DNA of 6,328 nt from Thermoplasmatota archaeon (lineage in GTDB: Archaea > Thermoplasmatota > Penumbrarchaeia > Penumbrarchaeales > Penumbrarchaeaceae): contig JAUVBH010000097.1 of assembly GCA_030591285.1 (NCBI GenBank), positions 1-6,328 on the forward strand, read 5' to 3'. The notes beneath the pieces are model-generated. The model was given only the letters and a program-made list of their open reading frames with translations, had not been told where the DNA came from and ran no database searches. Both the position numbers and the translations under genes were made by a program. Positions 1 through 6,328 of this stretch are shown piece by piece; the stretch's first letter is position 1; each line of letters starts with the position of its first letter.

Positions 1-8
1 AAGGACAT
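1..8 (-). CDS. Possible 5' end of a divergent gene (start codon only)
   Basis: An ATG reads leftward at 8-6 and the frame continues out of the window after only two further bases. The reason to call it is a strong Shine-Dalgarno match, AGGAGGT on the minus strand, ending 6 bases before this ATG; this is the best ribosome-binding site in the window. No product can be inferred. The bases between it and the glycosyltransferase at 211 carry no convincing gene, which fits a divergent gene pair. The call depends on this spacing alone and would fail if the frame closes quickly beyond the left edge. Confidence 0.35.
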
Positions 9-14
9 CTGAAT

Positions 15-21
15 ACCTCCT
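15..21 (-). promoter_or_regulatory. Strong Shine-Dalgarno site of the divergent gene
   Basis: The plus strand reads ACCTCCT, giving AGGAGGT on the minus strand, which is complementary to the conserved 3' end of 16S rRNA. It sits 6 bases before a minus-strand ATG at 8-6, an ideal distance. The plus-strand genes here have much weaker sites, so its quality argues for a real start. Confidence 0.45.
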
Positions 22-66
22 GGTGTGGATGCGCCCCTCCTTCGGAACCTTCCACTATTGGTGGTT

Positions 67-80
67 GAGAGGATTCTCTC
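67..80. repeat. Short inverted repeat in the possible minus-strand leader
   Basis: GAGAG (67-71) and CTCTC (76-80) form a perfect 5-bp stem around the 4-base loop GATT. Next to it, CCAC (52-55) and GTGG (61-64) form a 4-bp stem. Either could be an operator half-site pair or a leader hairpin, but stems this short also occur by chance. Confidence 0.25.
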
Positions 81-172
81 GTAAAAGGTCATGCTCTTGT
101 GCTAATATATACCATATGGAACAATATTTGGACTTATATTTTCACATTCTTAATAGGATATACGCCAAAAAA

Positions 173-180
173 GTTATAAT
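173..180 (+). promoter_or_regulatory. Candidate TATA box of the glycosyltransferase gene
   Basis: GTTATAAT follows a short A run at 167-172 that could act as a purine-rich BRE. Its centre is about 34 bases before the ATG at 211, so transcription would start only some 4-11 bases before the start codon. A near-leaderless transcript would explain the lack of a clear Shine-Dalgarno there. The TTATATT box at 134-140 is an alternative that would give a longer leader. Confidence 0.3.
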
Positions 181-210
181 CACAAGCTTTTTCGGACCAA
201 CGGGTACAAG

Positions 211-1824
211 ATGGATAAGGAAGGCTCGGAAGAGATCACATCCAGAGGGCACCTTCCCGCCCGGGTCCTGGATAGATTGCTCCATTCCAAGCACAGCAAC
301 AAGATGCTGGCCTTCATAATCCTGCTTATTGCCACCATTCCCCGGGTCTTCTATATTTCCAAGGGGGTTCTCCCCAACGGTGTCGATGAAGGTATCGATA
401 TCATGACCGGTAGAATGGCGGATTTTGGTTATGAGCTGTATTCCCAGATCAACACAGTTCAAGCCCCGTTGATGCTTACTATCTATGGGATCATTGAAAC
501 CGACCCTGTTATCTTCCGCCTCTTTTCAACGATCTGCTCTCTGGGGATCATGGCCCTGATCATGTGGGCCGGTTTCCGAATAGGAGGCAGGCATGTAATG
601 GTTGCAGCGGGTGCCTTCGCAGCTCTGGACCTTATGTTCCTCCACGAAGCTAGACTTGCCTCCCTGGATATGTTCTGTCTGTTTTGGGTTACAATTGGAG
701 TAGCCCTTCTGGTGAAGTTCAGACAGAGTGGTAGAAAAAGGATCCTGTTGTTGATGGGGGCCGCACTGGGAATTGCTTCCATGATCAAGCTTTTCGGACT
801 GATAGCGACAGGTGCTATTGGAATGATCCTGTTGTATGATTGGATGTCAGAATGGGGGATGTTGTCGAAGTTGGATCTGAAAAGGTTCATTCCTCCAGGA
901 CGGACCAAAGTTGGTTTCAATCATCTTCTCATCTATACCCTTTCGTTCTTCCTTGTCGTACTTTTCATTATGGCCAGGTACGGTGTGATGGAGGTTTTGG
1001 AGGGAACTGTCCTCAATCAATTGAACAGACCTGTCGCACCATTCGCGACAAAACTCGCATTCTTTGGTCTTTTCATACTGTTGAATGCTGTGGCGGTCCC
1101 GTTCTTCCTTTTCGGGATCAAAACCACATACAGGAGACCCGAGGGGGTGATCCTTCTGATCTCCGCTCTCTATCTTTTCTGGTTCATGTTCCAGGCAACC
1201 ACCTGGATCCATCATCTGATCTTCCTTTCACCTGTGATATCCCTTACTGCTGGTGTGGGTGTGATCGCCTTCACCAAATGGTGGTCCAGGAGAAAGTTCC
1301 TCAGAAGGATACCAAATATCTCCAAAAAGATGATCGTCTATGCCGAGGTCACCCTGATCCTTCTCACTGCCGTGATCGGAGGAGGATTTTCATGGGTGGT
1401 GAAGGAGAGCAGTTCAACCATGGATCATAGGGCTGCAGCCATCGTTATGGAGATCACAGAAGAGGGTGACTTCGTAATTTCCGGTGATCCACTGGTTACT
1501 GTGAAAGCAGATCGGCTTGTTCCCCCTAATCTGGTGAACGTTGCGGAACTGCAGTACCCTGTTATTACCAATGATGAGCTGAACGACACCTGCATCAAGT
1601 TCAGGGTTGAAGCTGTGATCATTACCTACCGTCTTGAGGAGATGAGTGGTTTTGTTGATTTCGTGGAGACCAACTACAGATTGAAGGCCACGATCCAGTA
1701 TGATGACTTCTATCTGGATGATGAGGTCAGAGAGTATCTCATCTACTATCTGCCAATAGATTCGTCACTCAGACAACATCCTGATTGGGGGACCGGGGCA
1801 GATATCGGACCTGGAACGATCTGA
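211..1824 (+). CDS. GT-C fold membrane glycosyltransferase (PMT/ArnT-like, GT39/GT83 type)
   Basis: This 537-residue protein has about ten to eleven hydrophobic spans, roughly at residues 33-50, 104-122, 127-145, 149-168, 178-208 (probably two), 238-255, 282-301, 313-328, 336-354 and 374-396, then a soluble C-terminal domain (about 400-537). The first outer loop carries Asp59-Glu60, the place of the acidic catalytic motif in GT-C enzymes. The stretch around 145-153 (HEARLASLD) matches the conserved segment before the fourth span, and 332-345 resembles the family's late HH-leader to a span. Such enzymes transfer a sugar from a polyprenyl/dolichyl-phosphate donor to a lipid or protein on the outer face of the membrane; donor and acceptor cannot be read here. 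ATG at 211 is chosen because it includes a basic cytoplasmic leader. ATG at 304 (Met32) is an alternative directly before the first span; neither has a clear ribosome site. The next gene is 79 bases on, on the same strand. Confidence 0.85.
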   Translation: MDKEGSEEITSRGHLPARVLDRLLHSKHSNKMLAFIILLIATIPRVFYISKGVLPNGVDEGIDIMTGRMADFGYELYSQINTVQAPLMLTIYGIIETDPVIFRLFSTICSLGIMALIMWAGFRIGGRHVMVAAGAFAALDLMFLHEARLASLDMFCLFWVTIGVALLVKFRQSGRKRILLLMGAALGIASMIKLFGLIATGAIGMILLYDWMSEWGMLSKLDLKRFIPPGRTKVGFNHLLIYTLSFFLVVLFIMARYGVMEVLEGTVLNQLNRPVAPFATKLAFFGLFILLNAVAVPFFLFGIKTTYRRPEGVILLISALYLFWFMFQATTWIHHLIFLSPVISLTAGVGVIAFTKWWSRRKFLRRIPNISKKMIVYAEVTLILLTAVIGGGFSWVVKESSSTMDHRAAAIVMEITEEGDFVISGDPLVTVKADRLVPPNLVNVAELQYPVITNDELNDTCIKFRVEAVIITYRLEEMSGFVDFVETNYRLKATIQYDDFYLDDEVREYLIYYLPIDSSLRQHPDWGTGADIGPGTI

Positions 1825-1903
1825 GAATTCCAGCCGAATAGTATGACAAATAACCGAAAATGATATCTCTTCTTTATCTGATGGCACTATTAGGGGCCCG
1901 AAC
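1825..1903 (+). promoter_or_regulatory. Intergenic gap with candidate promoter of the C25-like gene
   Basis: This 79-base gap has no coding signal. A CTTTATCT element at about 1872-1879 has its centre some 28 bases before the ATG at 1904, the distance expected for an archaeal TATA box driving a leaderless transcript. An AT-rich, A-run-containing stretch lies upstream (1847-1866). No good Shine-Dalgarno precedes the ATG; AGGGG at 1892-1896 is at best a weak one. No clear terminator for the preceding gene is visible beyond pyrimidine-rich sequence at 1866-1879, so read-through is possible. Confidence 0.3.
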
Positions 1904-4900
1904 ATGAAATACCCAGTCAGAAGAAGGAGCGGTCAGATATCGGTGACCGTTCCAGTATTATCCATGATAGTGATACTCCTACTTCTGGTGAATATCTTCC
2001 CGCTGGTCATATCTGAACCAACCAAGGTCACACCACCAACACGGGCAGAAGGTGTGCTTGTCGATGAGGTCCCACTCTCTGTTAACTTTCCTGATCTGGA
2101 TCCAAGATATGTGATGATCTGCCCTGATGAGTTCAAGGAAGAGCTGATCCCTCTGGCCGTTCACCGTACCAAACTGGGATTGCCCTCCAAGATCTACACC
2201 ATCGATTCCATCGAATCGAACTATACCGGTGTTGACAGAGAGCAGAAGGTCCACAATTTCCTCAGGTCCCTTCACCAGGCCTATCCATCCTTCAAGTGGC
2301 TTTTCATCGTTGGTGATTCAGAACATCTTCGTCCCAGAGCTCTATGGCATTACGCATACGACCGGGGACAACCCTTCCACAACTACTACTACAGCGACGT
2401 TTACTACGCAGGACTCGATCATGATTGGGATACAGACCAGGATGGGAGATACGGAGAATATTCTGTCCAGGGAGTTGTGGATGGTGACCTGGACTGGGAT
2501 ATAACCGTTGGCAGACTACCCGCATCTACCGAGGTCCATGCAGCAAATTACATTTCCAAATTGATCAGGTATGAGAGGAATCCCCCGGTTGGTTCCTGGA
2601 TGGGAAGATTCCTCAATTGGGGTTCATTGATGGAACCTCCAAATCTGGAATCCGGTGAGAACAGATACTGGGACCACAAGTCCAACGCCTACAAGGTTGG
2701 AAAGAAGGTTGAAGCCAACCTACCCCCAGAACTTGAGGTCAAAAGTCTATATGACTATCCACAGTTGGAAGGGGGAAACTATACTGTGGGTGATGGAAGA
2801 GATACCCTCTATAGGGGAAATATGCTCACTGATCTCAACAATGGGGCTTCAATGATAAATTTCGTTGGTCAGGCAAGATACGAGGCCTATGCATTGAACG
2901 ATTATGGACCGCCAACGGGAAATGGATCTAATTGGAGATGGAACGAACCCATGTCCTATGCTGATCATTCGATATTCACCAATTCTGACATGATGCCTTT
3001 CATGTATGCATCCACCTGCGATACTGCCAAATTCTTCGATGAGGGAGCTTACAACGATCGATCCCTGGAGACCTGGCTGACATCTCCCACCGGCGGGGTG
3101 ATAGGTCTTATCTCATCAACAGGGACCTCTGCACGGGGTGAGGAGACATCACTTTCCTGGGGCAACTGGTATCTCGATGAGGAGTTCTGGAAGCTTTTTT
3201 TCAAATCGGGTGACACCAGACCTGGAAAGGCGATGTTCCTGCTGAAGGAGCAGTATGAGAACAAATGGCTCTCACCAACCATGGAGATCAAGGAGACCAT
3301 TCTTGGTATGCTGTATGCCTACATCCTGCTTGGGGATCCATGGGTGGATATCTATACAGCTCCAGCTGAAAGGTTCATGGTAGATACTGCCATTATGACC
3401 GATTTCTATACGGGGAACCATACTGTCAGGTTCCAGGTTCTGGACCGGGATCTCGATCCTGTGAATAAACCCACCGTGACCATCTACAACGACGATATTT
3501 ACATGGTCCTGACAGGGAATGAGAATGGATGGGTGAACGCAACGATCGATCTTGGCACCTCATCCCAGATCAATCTGACACTCTCAGGTCACAATATGGT
3601 TCCAGCTTTCTACAGATACGAGGTTGAACCAGCTGTCTCGGATGTGGTGTTATCCTCTACTTATTCCATCAGCCCTGAAGTATACTCATTAGGTGACCTT
3701 GTAGACATTGAGCTGGAGGTTACCAACCATGGGGGGATGGATTCTGAAGACGTTGCGCTTCATGTGATCTACAATGGCGGGAATGGTGATCCGACAGGTC
3801 ATTATGTCTCGATCCCATTGGGGGACATCTCACCTGGAGAGGAGGTTCTCACCGGTTTCAACTGGACGGTGAGACCTGGAAACCATCTCTTTTCACTGAT
3901 AGTTGATTCCAGTTCTCCCGAGGTCGATCCGTACAATAACGAATTGGAGATCGAATTTGACACGGTAGGCCCAAGCTTCCTTTTCAATCAAGGCTCCGGG
4001 ATCATCAGACCATCATCCATATCTCCTCCAGGTTCCATGATCTCAATTGACTATAATATCCTGAACGTTGGACTCATTCCCGGTTCGATCGAGATCCAGC
4101 TTTTCACGGGTGATCCTGAGATAAACGGAACAGCTCTGTCCGATATCATATCCGTAAATGATATTCCAGTGGACAGTTACGGAAACGGCAGCATCCATTT
4201 CGAAACCCCTGAAAATGACGGTATCCTATATCTTTTAATGGATCCCCTGGACAGATATCCCTCTGATTTCATTGATGAACCTGAAAGATCCCTTCTTGTG
4301 GTGAACTATCCTCCCAGATGGATCGATGAAGCTGCAATGGCGATCCTGGAGGATTCTAAAAACAATAGATTGAGGATCGATACTCTGGTCTCGGATGATG
4401 ATAACCATATCCAAACCCTCAAATTCGAGATACTCTCCTCTGAAAATTTAACCGCGACAATATCAAATGATGGGGAAGATGGTGTATTCCTGACCTGTGA
4501 CCCCTGGAAGAACTGGTTTGGGGAGACCAGTATCGAGATATCGGTTTTCGATGGATTGAGCCTTGATATTTTGATCGTAAATGTATCTGTCAGACCTGTA
4601 AACGATGATCCTTACTTCGTTGATGCTGTTCAGGGTCTGATCGAGCTTACCATTTTGGAGGATGAACCCTTCCATTTTGTTCTCAGGGGAGATGATATTG
4701 ACAGCAACGGCCTCATCTTCGAATATTCCGGACAACATCTCACTGTGGATGGTCTCTCTGGAAATGTGACCTGGAGCCCGATCCAGGATGACGTGGGTAC
4801 CATGGATCATACGGTAAAGGTTAAGGATACAGATGGCGGATCCACAACCCTTGTGTTGAGAATAACTGTTATCGAGGTCAACGATCCACCCACCATCGGT

Positions 4901-5374
4901 CAATTGTCCGATACCGACATCCTCGTAGGAGAACAGAAGAATTTCCAGCTGGAAGTGTTCGATGAGGAGGGCGAGATCTTAACCTTTGGTTCCAGCAGGT
5001 TGTTCGTGTGGATCGATGAGGATGGAATGTTGTTCATAAACGGATCCTCCGAACACCAAGGGACCAACAATGTCAAGGTGTTCGTATCTGATGGTTTGAA
5101 TACAATGTATATGACCTTCAACGTAACAGTGAAAGGGGAGACCGGAGGATCTGGTCTCTCTGACAAAGGAGACCTGTTGAAGTATTCACTTGGTGGTGCT
5201 GGTATTGCCCTGGCAATAATACTTCTTCTTTTCCTTGGATTCCTCTATCTGAAAAGGACCGGCGCTGATGAGCAGGTTAGATCGGAGCTTGAAGAGGCTG
5301 ACGATCTATATGATGAAGATATGGACGCCATGGATGACGAATACGAGGACGATGACGACCTGGAAGAAGAGTGA
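1904..5374 (+). CDS. Membrane-anchored C25 (gingipain-like) family surface protein with CARDB and cadherin-like domains
   Basis: The 1156-residue protein starts with a basic, hydrophobic export signal (1-37). A peptidase C25-type domain follows (about 65-487). Seen there are YVMICPDEF (69-77), the WLFIVGDSE strand and loop (132-140), an Asp-rich, probably Ca-binding loop (172-185, DHDWDTDQDGRYGE), VGRLPAS (202-208), INFVGQA (318-324) and ASTCDTAKF (369-377) with likely nucleophile Cys372. The usual Gly-His-Gly is Gly-Gln-Ala here, so Gln323 replaces the expected catalytic His and activity is doubtful. Next come an Ig-like domain (about 488-577), two CARDB-like domains (about 580-687 and 690-804) and three cadherin-like or tandem-95-type domains (about 805-900, 901-993, 994-1077), the boundaries marked by VNDDP and VNDPP. 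A span at 1096-1116 and an acidic tail (22 of the last 35 residues Asp or Glu) end it. It is expected to face outward with the tail in the cytoplasm. About fourteen N-x-S/T sequons are present. The substrate or ligand is unknown. Confidence 0.85.
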   Translation: MKYPVRRRSGQISVTVPVLSMIVILLLLVNIFPLVISEPTKVTPPTRAEGVLVDEVPLSVNFPDLDPRYVMICPDEFKEELIPLAVHRTKLGLPSKIYTIDSIESNYTGVDREQKVHNFLRSLHQAYPSFKWLFIVGDSEHLRPRALWHYAYDRGQPFHNYYYSDVYYAGLDHDWDTDQDGRYGEYSVQGVVDGDLDWDITVGRLPASTEVHAANYISKLIRYERNPPVGSWMGRFLNWGSLMEPPNLESGENRYWDHKSNAYKVGKKVEANLPPELEVKSLYDYPQLEGGNYTVGDGRDTLYRGNMLTDLNNGASMINFVGQARYEAYALNDYGPPTGNGSNWRWNEPMSYADHSIFTNSDMMPFMYASTCDTAKFFDEGAYNDRSLETWLTSPTGGVIGLISSTGTSARGEETSLSWGNWYLDEEFWKLFFKSGDTRPGKAMFLLKEQYENKWLSPTMEIKETILGMLYAYILLGDPWVDIYTAPAERFMVDTAIMTDFYTGNHTVRFQVLDRDLDPVNKPTVTIYNDDIYMVLTGNENGWVNATIDLGTSSQINLTLSGHNMVPAFYRYEVEPAVSDVVLSSTYSISPEVYSLGDLVDIELEVTNHGGMDSEDVALHVIYNGGNGDPTGHYVSIPLGDISPGEEVLTGFNWTVRPGNHLFSLIVDSSSPEVDPYNNELEIEFDTVGPSFLFNQGSGIIRPSSISPPGSMISIDYNILNVGLIPGSIEIQLFTGDPEINGTALSDIISVNDIPVDSYGNGSIHFETPENDGILYLLMDPLDRYPSDFIDEPERSLLVVNYPPRWIDEAAMAILEDSKNNRLRIDTLVSDDDNHIQTLKFEILSSENLTATISNDGEDGVFLTCDPWKNWFGETSIEISVFDGLSLDILIVNVSVRPVNDDPYFVDAVQGLIELTILEDEPFHFVLRGDDIDSNGLIFEYSGQHLTVDGLSGNVTWSPIQDDVGTMDHTVKVKDTDGGSTTLVLRITVIEVNDPPTIGQLSDTDILVGEQKNFQLEVFDEEGEILTFGSSRLFVWIDEDGMLFINGSSEHQGTNNVKVFVSDGLNTMYMTFNVTVKGETGGSGLSDKGDLLKYSLGGAGIALAIILLLFLGFLYLKRTGADEQVRSELEEADDLYDEDMDAMDDEYEDDDDLEEE

Positions 5375-5379
5375 TCATA

Positions 5380-5392
5380 GGAGAGGGTGGTG
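5380..5392 (+). promoter_or_regulatory. Purine-rich ribosome-binding region of the FrhB-type gene
   Basis: GGAGAGGGTGGTG lies directly downstream of the preceding stop codon. GGAG at 5380-5383 is 11 bases before TTG at 5395, and GGTG motifs lie closer. It supports the TTG start; if translation instead starts at GTG 5371, this stretch is coding. The gene has no separate promoter region, which points to co-transcription with the C25-like gene. Confidence 0.45.
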
Positions 5393-5394
5393 TT

Positions 5395-6328
5395 TTGTCT
5401 GAAGGAGGATTTCCAGAGCTCAAGAAAACGGTCATTGATACTGATCTTTGCACAAGATGTGGAACCTGTGTTGCATCATGTCCCGTTGGGGTATTGACAT
5501 ATGGTCCAAACTCCATCGAATTGACCGGGGAGTGCATAAGTTGCGGCATCTGCCTGAAGGTCTGCCCGGGGGAAGGGATGGACCTTTCCAAACACGAGAA
5601 AGATCTTTTCGGAAGATCAAGGAAGACCGTTCATGGACATAGATACGGGGTCCATGATCAGAGGGTCCAGTTGACCTCAAAACACAAAGAGATCCTCAGG
5701 GTTGGATATTACGGGGGCAGAATAACCTCTGTCCTTGTGGCTGCATTGGAGTCGGGGCTCATTGATGCTGCTCTGCTGACGGATTGGAACGGAAATGGGT
5801 ATCTATCCATAGGCGATGGAAAGATCGCCAGGACCAAAGAAGAGATCATGTCGCTTGCATCATCTAAGTATGTTTTCTCTCCGGTACTGACCCGATTGAA
5901 GGAGATCGCAGAAGATCCCACTATCTCGTCCGCAGCAATCGTAGGTCTCCCGTGTGCCATTCAGGGTTTCAGGAAAATGGAGTTACTTCCACAAACAAAG
6001 GAGCTTACAAGGAAAGTGAAATATGTCATCGGTCTGAACTGCGGGTCCCCCCAAACGGATGAAGAGACCTGGAAGAAGAGGATCAACAAACTGGTGGGGA
6101 CCGATCCAGAAGAGATAAGGTCCTTCAGTTACAGGAAGGTGTCATCCACAAGGATTCGATTAGAGGTCGTAAAGAGGGATGGAGGAAAGGATGTGAAGGA
6201 GATGAAAATGCCTCGTTTCCTCCCACAGATGGGATTGGGCAAGAAATGGACCCGTTGTTCCATGTGTCCTGATTATTCTGCAGAGCTTTCTGATATCACG
6301 TTCGGGGCCCCTGTGGTCAGGACGGAAA
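5395..6328 (+). CDS. Two-cluster ferredoxin fused to FrhB/FpoF-type F420 oxidoreductase (3' truncated by window)
   Basis: The frame is open for 311 codons to the window edge with no stop. Residues 19-29 (C19, C22, C25, C29) and 47-57 (C47, C50, C53, C57) form two ferredoxin CxxCxxCxxxCP motifs, expected to bind two [4Fe-4S] clusters. The FrhB-type domains follow: a GGxxTS-like start at 107-112, VGLPCAIQG (183-191), GLNCG (213-217) and TRCSMCPDYSAELSDITFG (286-304). In FrhB/FpoF/FqoF relatives this domain binds FAD and a further Fe-S cluster and transfers electrons between coenzyme F420 and another carrier; Cys187, Cys216, Cys288 and Cys291 are plausible ligands. The architecture resembles FpoF/FqoF, but those names would overstate it, since many archaeal FrhB-like paralogs have other partners. 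TTG at 5395 is chosen for the upstream purine-rich site and an N-terminus that starts close to the first cluster; GTG at 5371, overlapping the previous stop as GTGA, is an equally tight alternative adding 8 residues. It is predicted cytoplasmic and the C-terminus is missing. Confidence 0.8.
   Translation, partial: MSEGGFPELKKTVIDTDLCTRCGTCVASCPVGVLTYGPNSIELTGECISCGICLKVCPGEGMDLSKHEKDLFGRSRKTVHGHRYGVHDQRVQLTSKHKEILRVGYYGGRITSVLVAALESGLIDAALLTDWNGNGYLSIGDGKIARTKEEIMSLASSKYVFSPVLTRLKEIAEDPTISSAAIVGLPCAIQGFRKMELLPQTKELTRKVKYVIGLNCGSPQTDEETWKKRINKLVGTDPEEIRSFSYRKVSSTRIRLEVVKRDGGKDVKEMKMPRFLPQMGLGKKWTRCSMCPDYSAELSDITFGAPVVRTE

Larger units (their letters stand above)
9..210. promoter_or_regulatory. 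Divergent intergenic promoter region
   Basis: No credible coding region lies here, and 100-180 is more AT-rich than the flanking genes. On the minus strand a TATA-like box (103-112, GTATATATTA) would place transcription start near 80 and give a leader of about 70 bases before the possible start at 8. On the plus strand AT-rich boxes occur at 133-140 and 173-180. Two short inverted repeats, 52-64 and 67-80, lie in the predicted minus-strand leader. Assignments rest on resemblance to archaeal TATA boxes and distance only. Confidence 0.4.

Noticed and set aside
23..319. Plus-strand open frame of 98 codons across the left intergenic region
   Set aside because: It runs through the AT-rich promoter region and into the glycosyltransferase in another frame, has no ribosome site, and its residues (Trp, Cys and Arg rich) resemble no known domain.
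483..920. 145-codon minus-strand frame inside the glycosyltransferase
   Set aside because: It lies antisense to membrane spans of a well-supported gene and shows no recognisable motif.
840..1430. 196-codon plus-strand frame inside the glycosyltransferase
   Set aside because: It is an out-of-frame shadow; the overlapping frame has clear membrane spans and family motifs, while this one is low in hydrophobic structure and odd in composition.
4463..4903. 146-codon minus-strand frame inside the C25-like gene
   Set aside because: It is antisense to the CARDB and cadherin-like region, whose frame is well supported; no start signal or domain is visible.
4600..5100. Possible DNA-level tandem repeat in the cadherin-like region
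   Set aside because: The similarity is at protein level (VNDDP, VNDPP boundaries); the nucleotide sequences have diverged and no direct repeat array is present.
5277..5680. Overlapping minus-strand and plus-strand frames at the start of the FrhB-type gene
   Set aside because: The ferredoxin cysteine motifs fix the real frame; these are shadows rich in Pro, Arg and Ser.
1..6328. CRISPR arrays, tRNA or rRNA genes, insertion sequences
   Set aside because: No regularly spaced repeats, no cloverleaf or rRNA-like stretch, and no transposase or terminal inverted repeats were seen; nearly all of the window is occupied by three genes.

Overview
The window most likely comes from an archaeon, best guess a Thermoplasmatota (Euryarchaeota) lineage. 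This is inferred from content, not from a marker gene. It holds a large secreted protein with a C25 (gingipain-type) domain, CARDB and cadherin-like repeats, one C-terminal membrane anchor and a very acidic tail; a GT-C membrane glycosyltransferase; and a ferredoxin/FrhB-type coenzyme F420 flavoprotein. TATA-like boxes lie about 25-35 bases before two starts that lack a good ribosome-binding site, which fits archaeal leaderless transcription.

Layout: bases 1-8 appear to be the first codons of a divergent minus-strand gene, marked only by a strong Shine-Dalgarno 6 bases before an ATG. Bases 9-210 are a non-coding divergent promoter region. Bases 211-1824 (+) encode a multi-spanning GT-C glycosyltransferase with an Asp-Glu motif in its first outer loop. 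After a 79-base gap with a candidate promoter, 1904-5374 (+) encodes a 1156-residue C25-like surface protein. It is followed closely (20 bases, or a 4-base GTGA overlap with the alternative start) by a (+) gene for a two-cluster ferredoxin fused to an FrhB/FpoF-type domain, which runs off the right edge.

The most notable point is that the C25-like protein keeps the likely catalytic cysteine (Cys372) and the fold motifs, but the Gly-His-Gly that normally carries the catalytic histidine reads Gly-Gln-Ala (residues 322-324). It may therefore be a pseudoprotease or a divergent enzyme. Its N-terminus also resembles an archaeal class III (type IV pilin-like) signal. The glycosyltransferase and the sequon-bearing surface protein could both belong to cell-envelope biology. 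The tight linkage of the surface protein to a cytoplasmic redox flavoprotein is unexplained.
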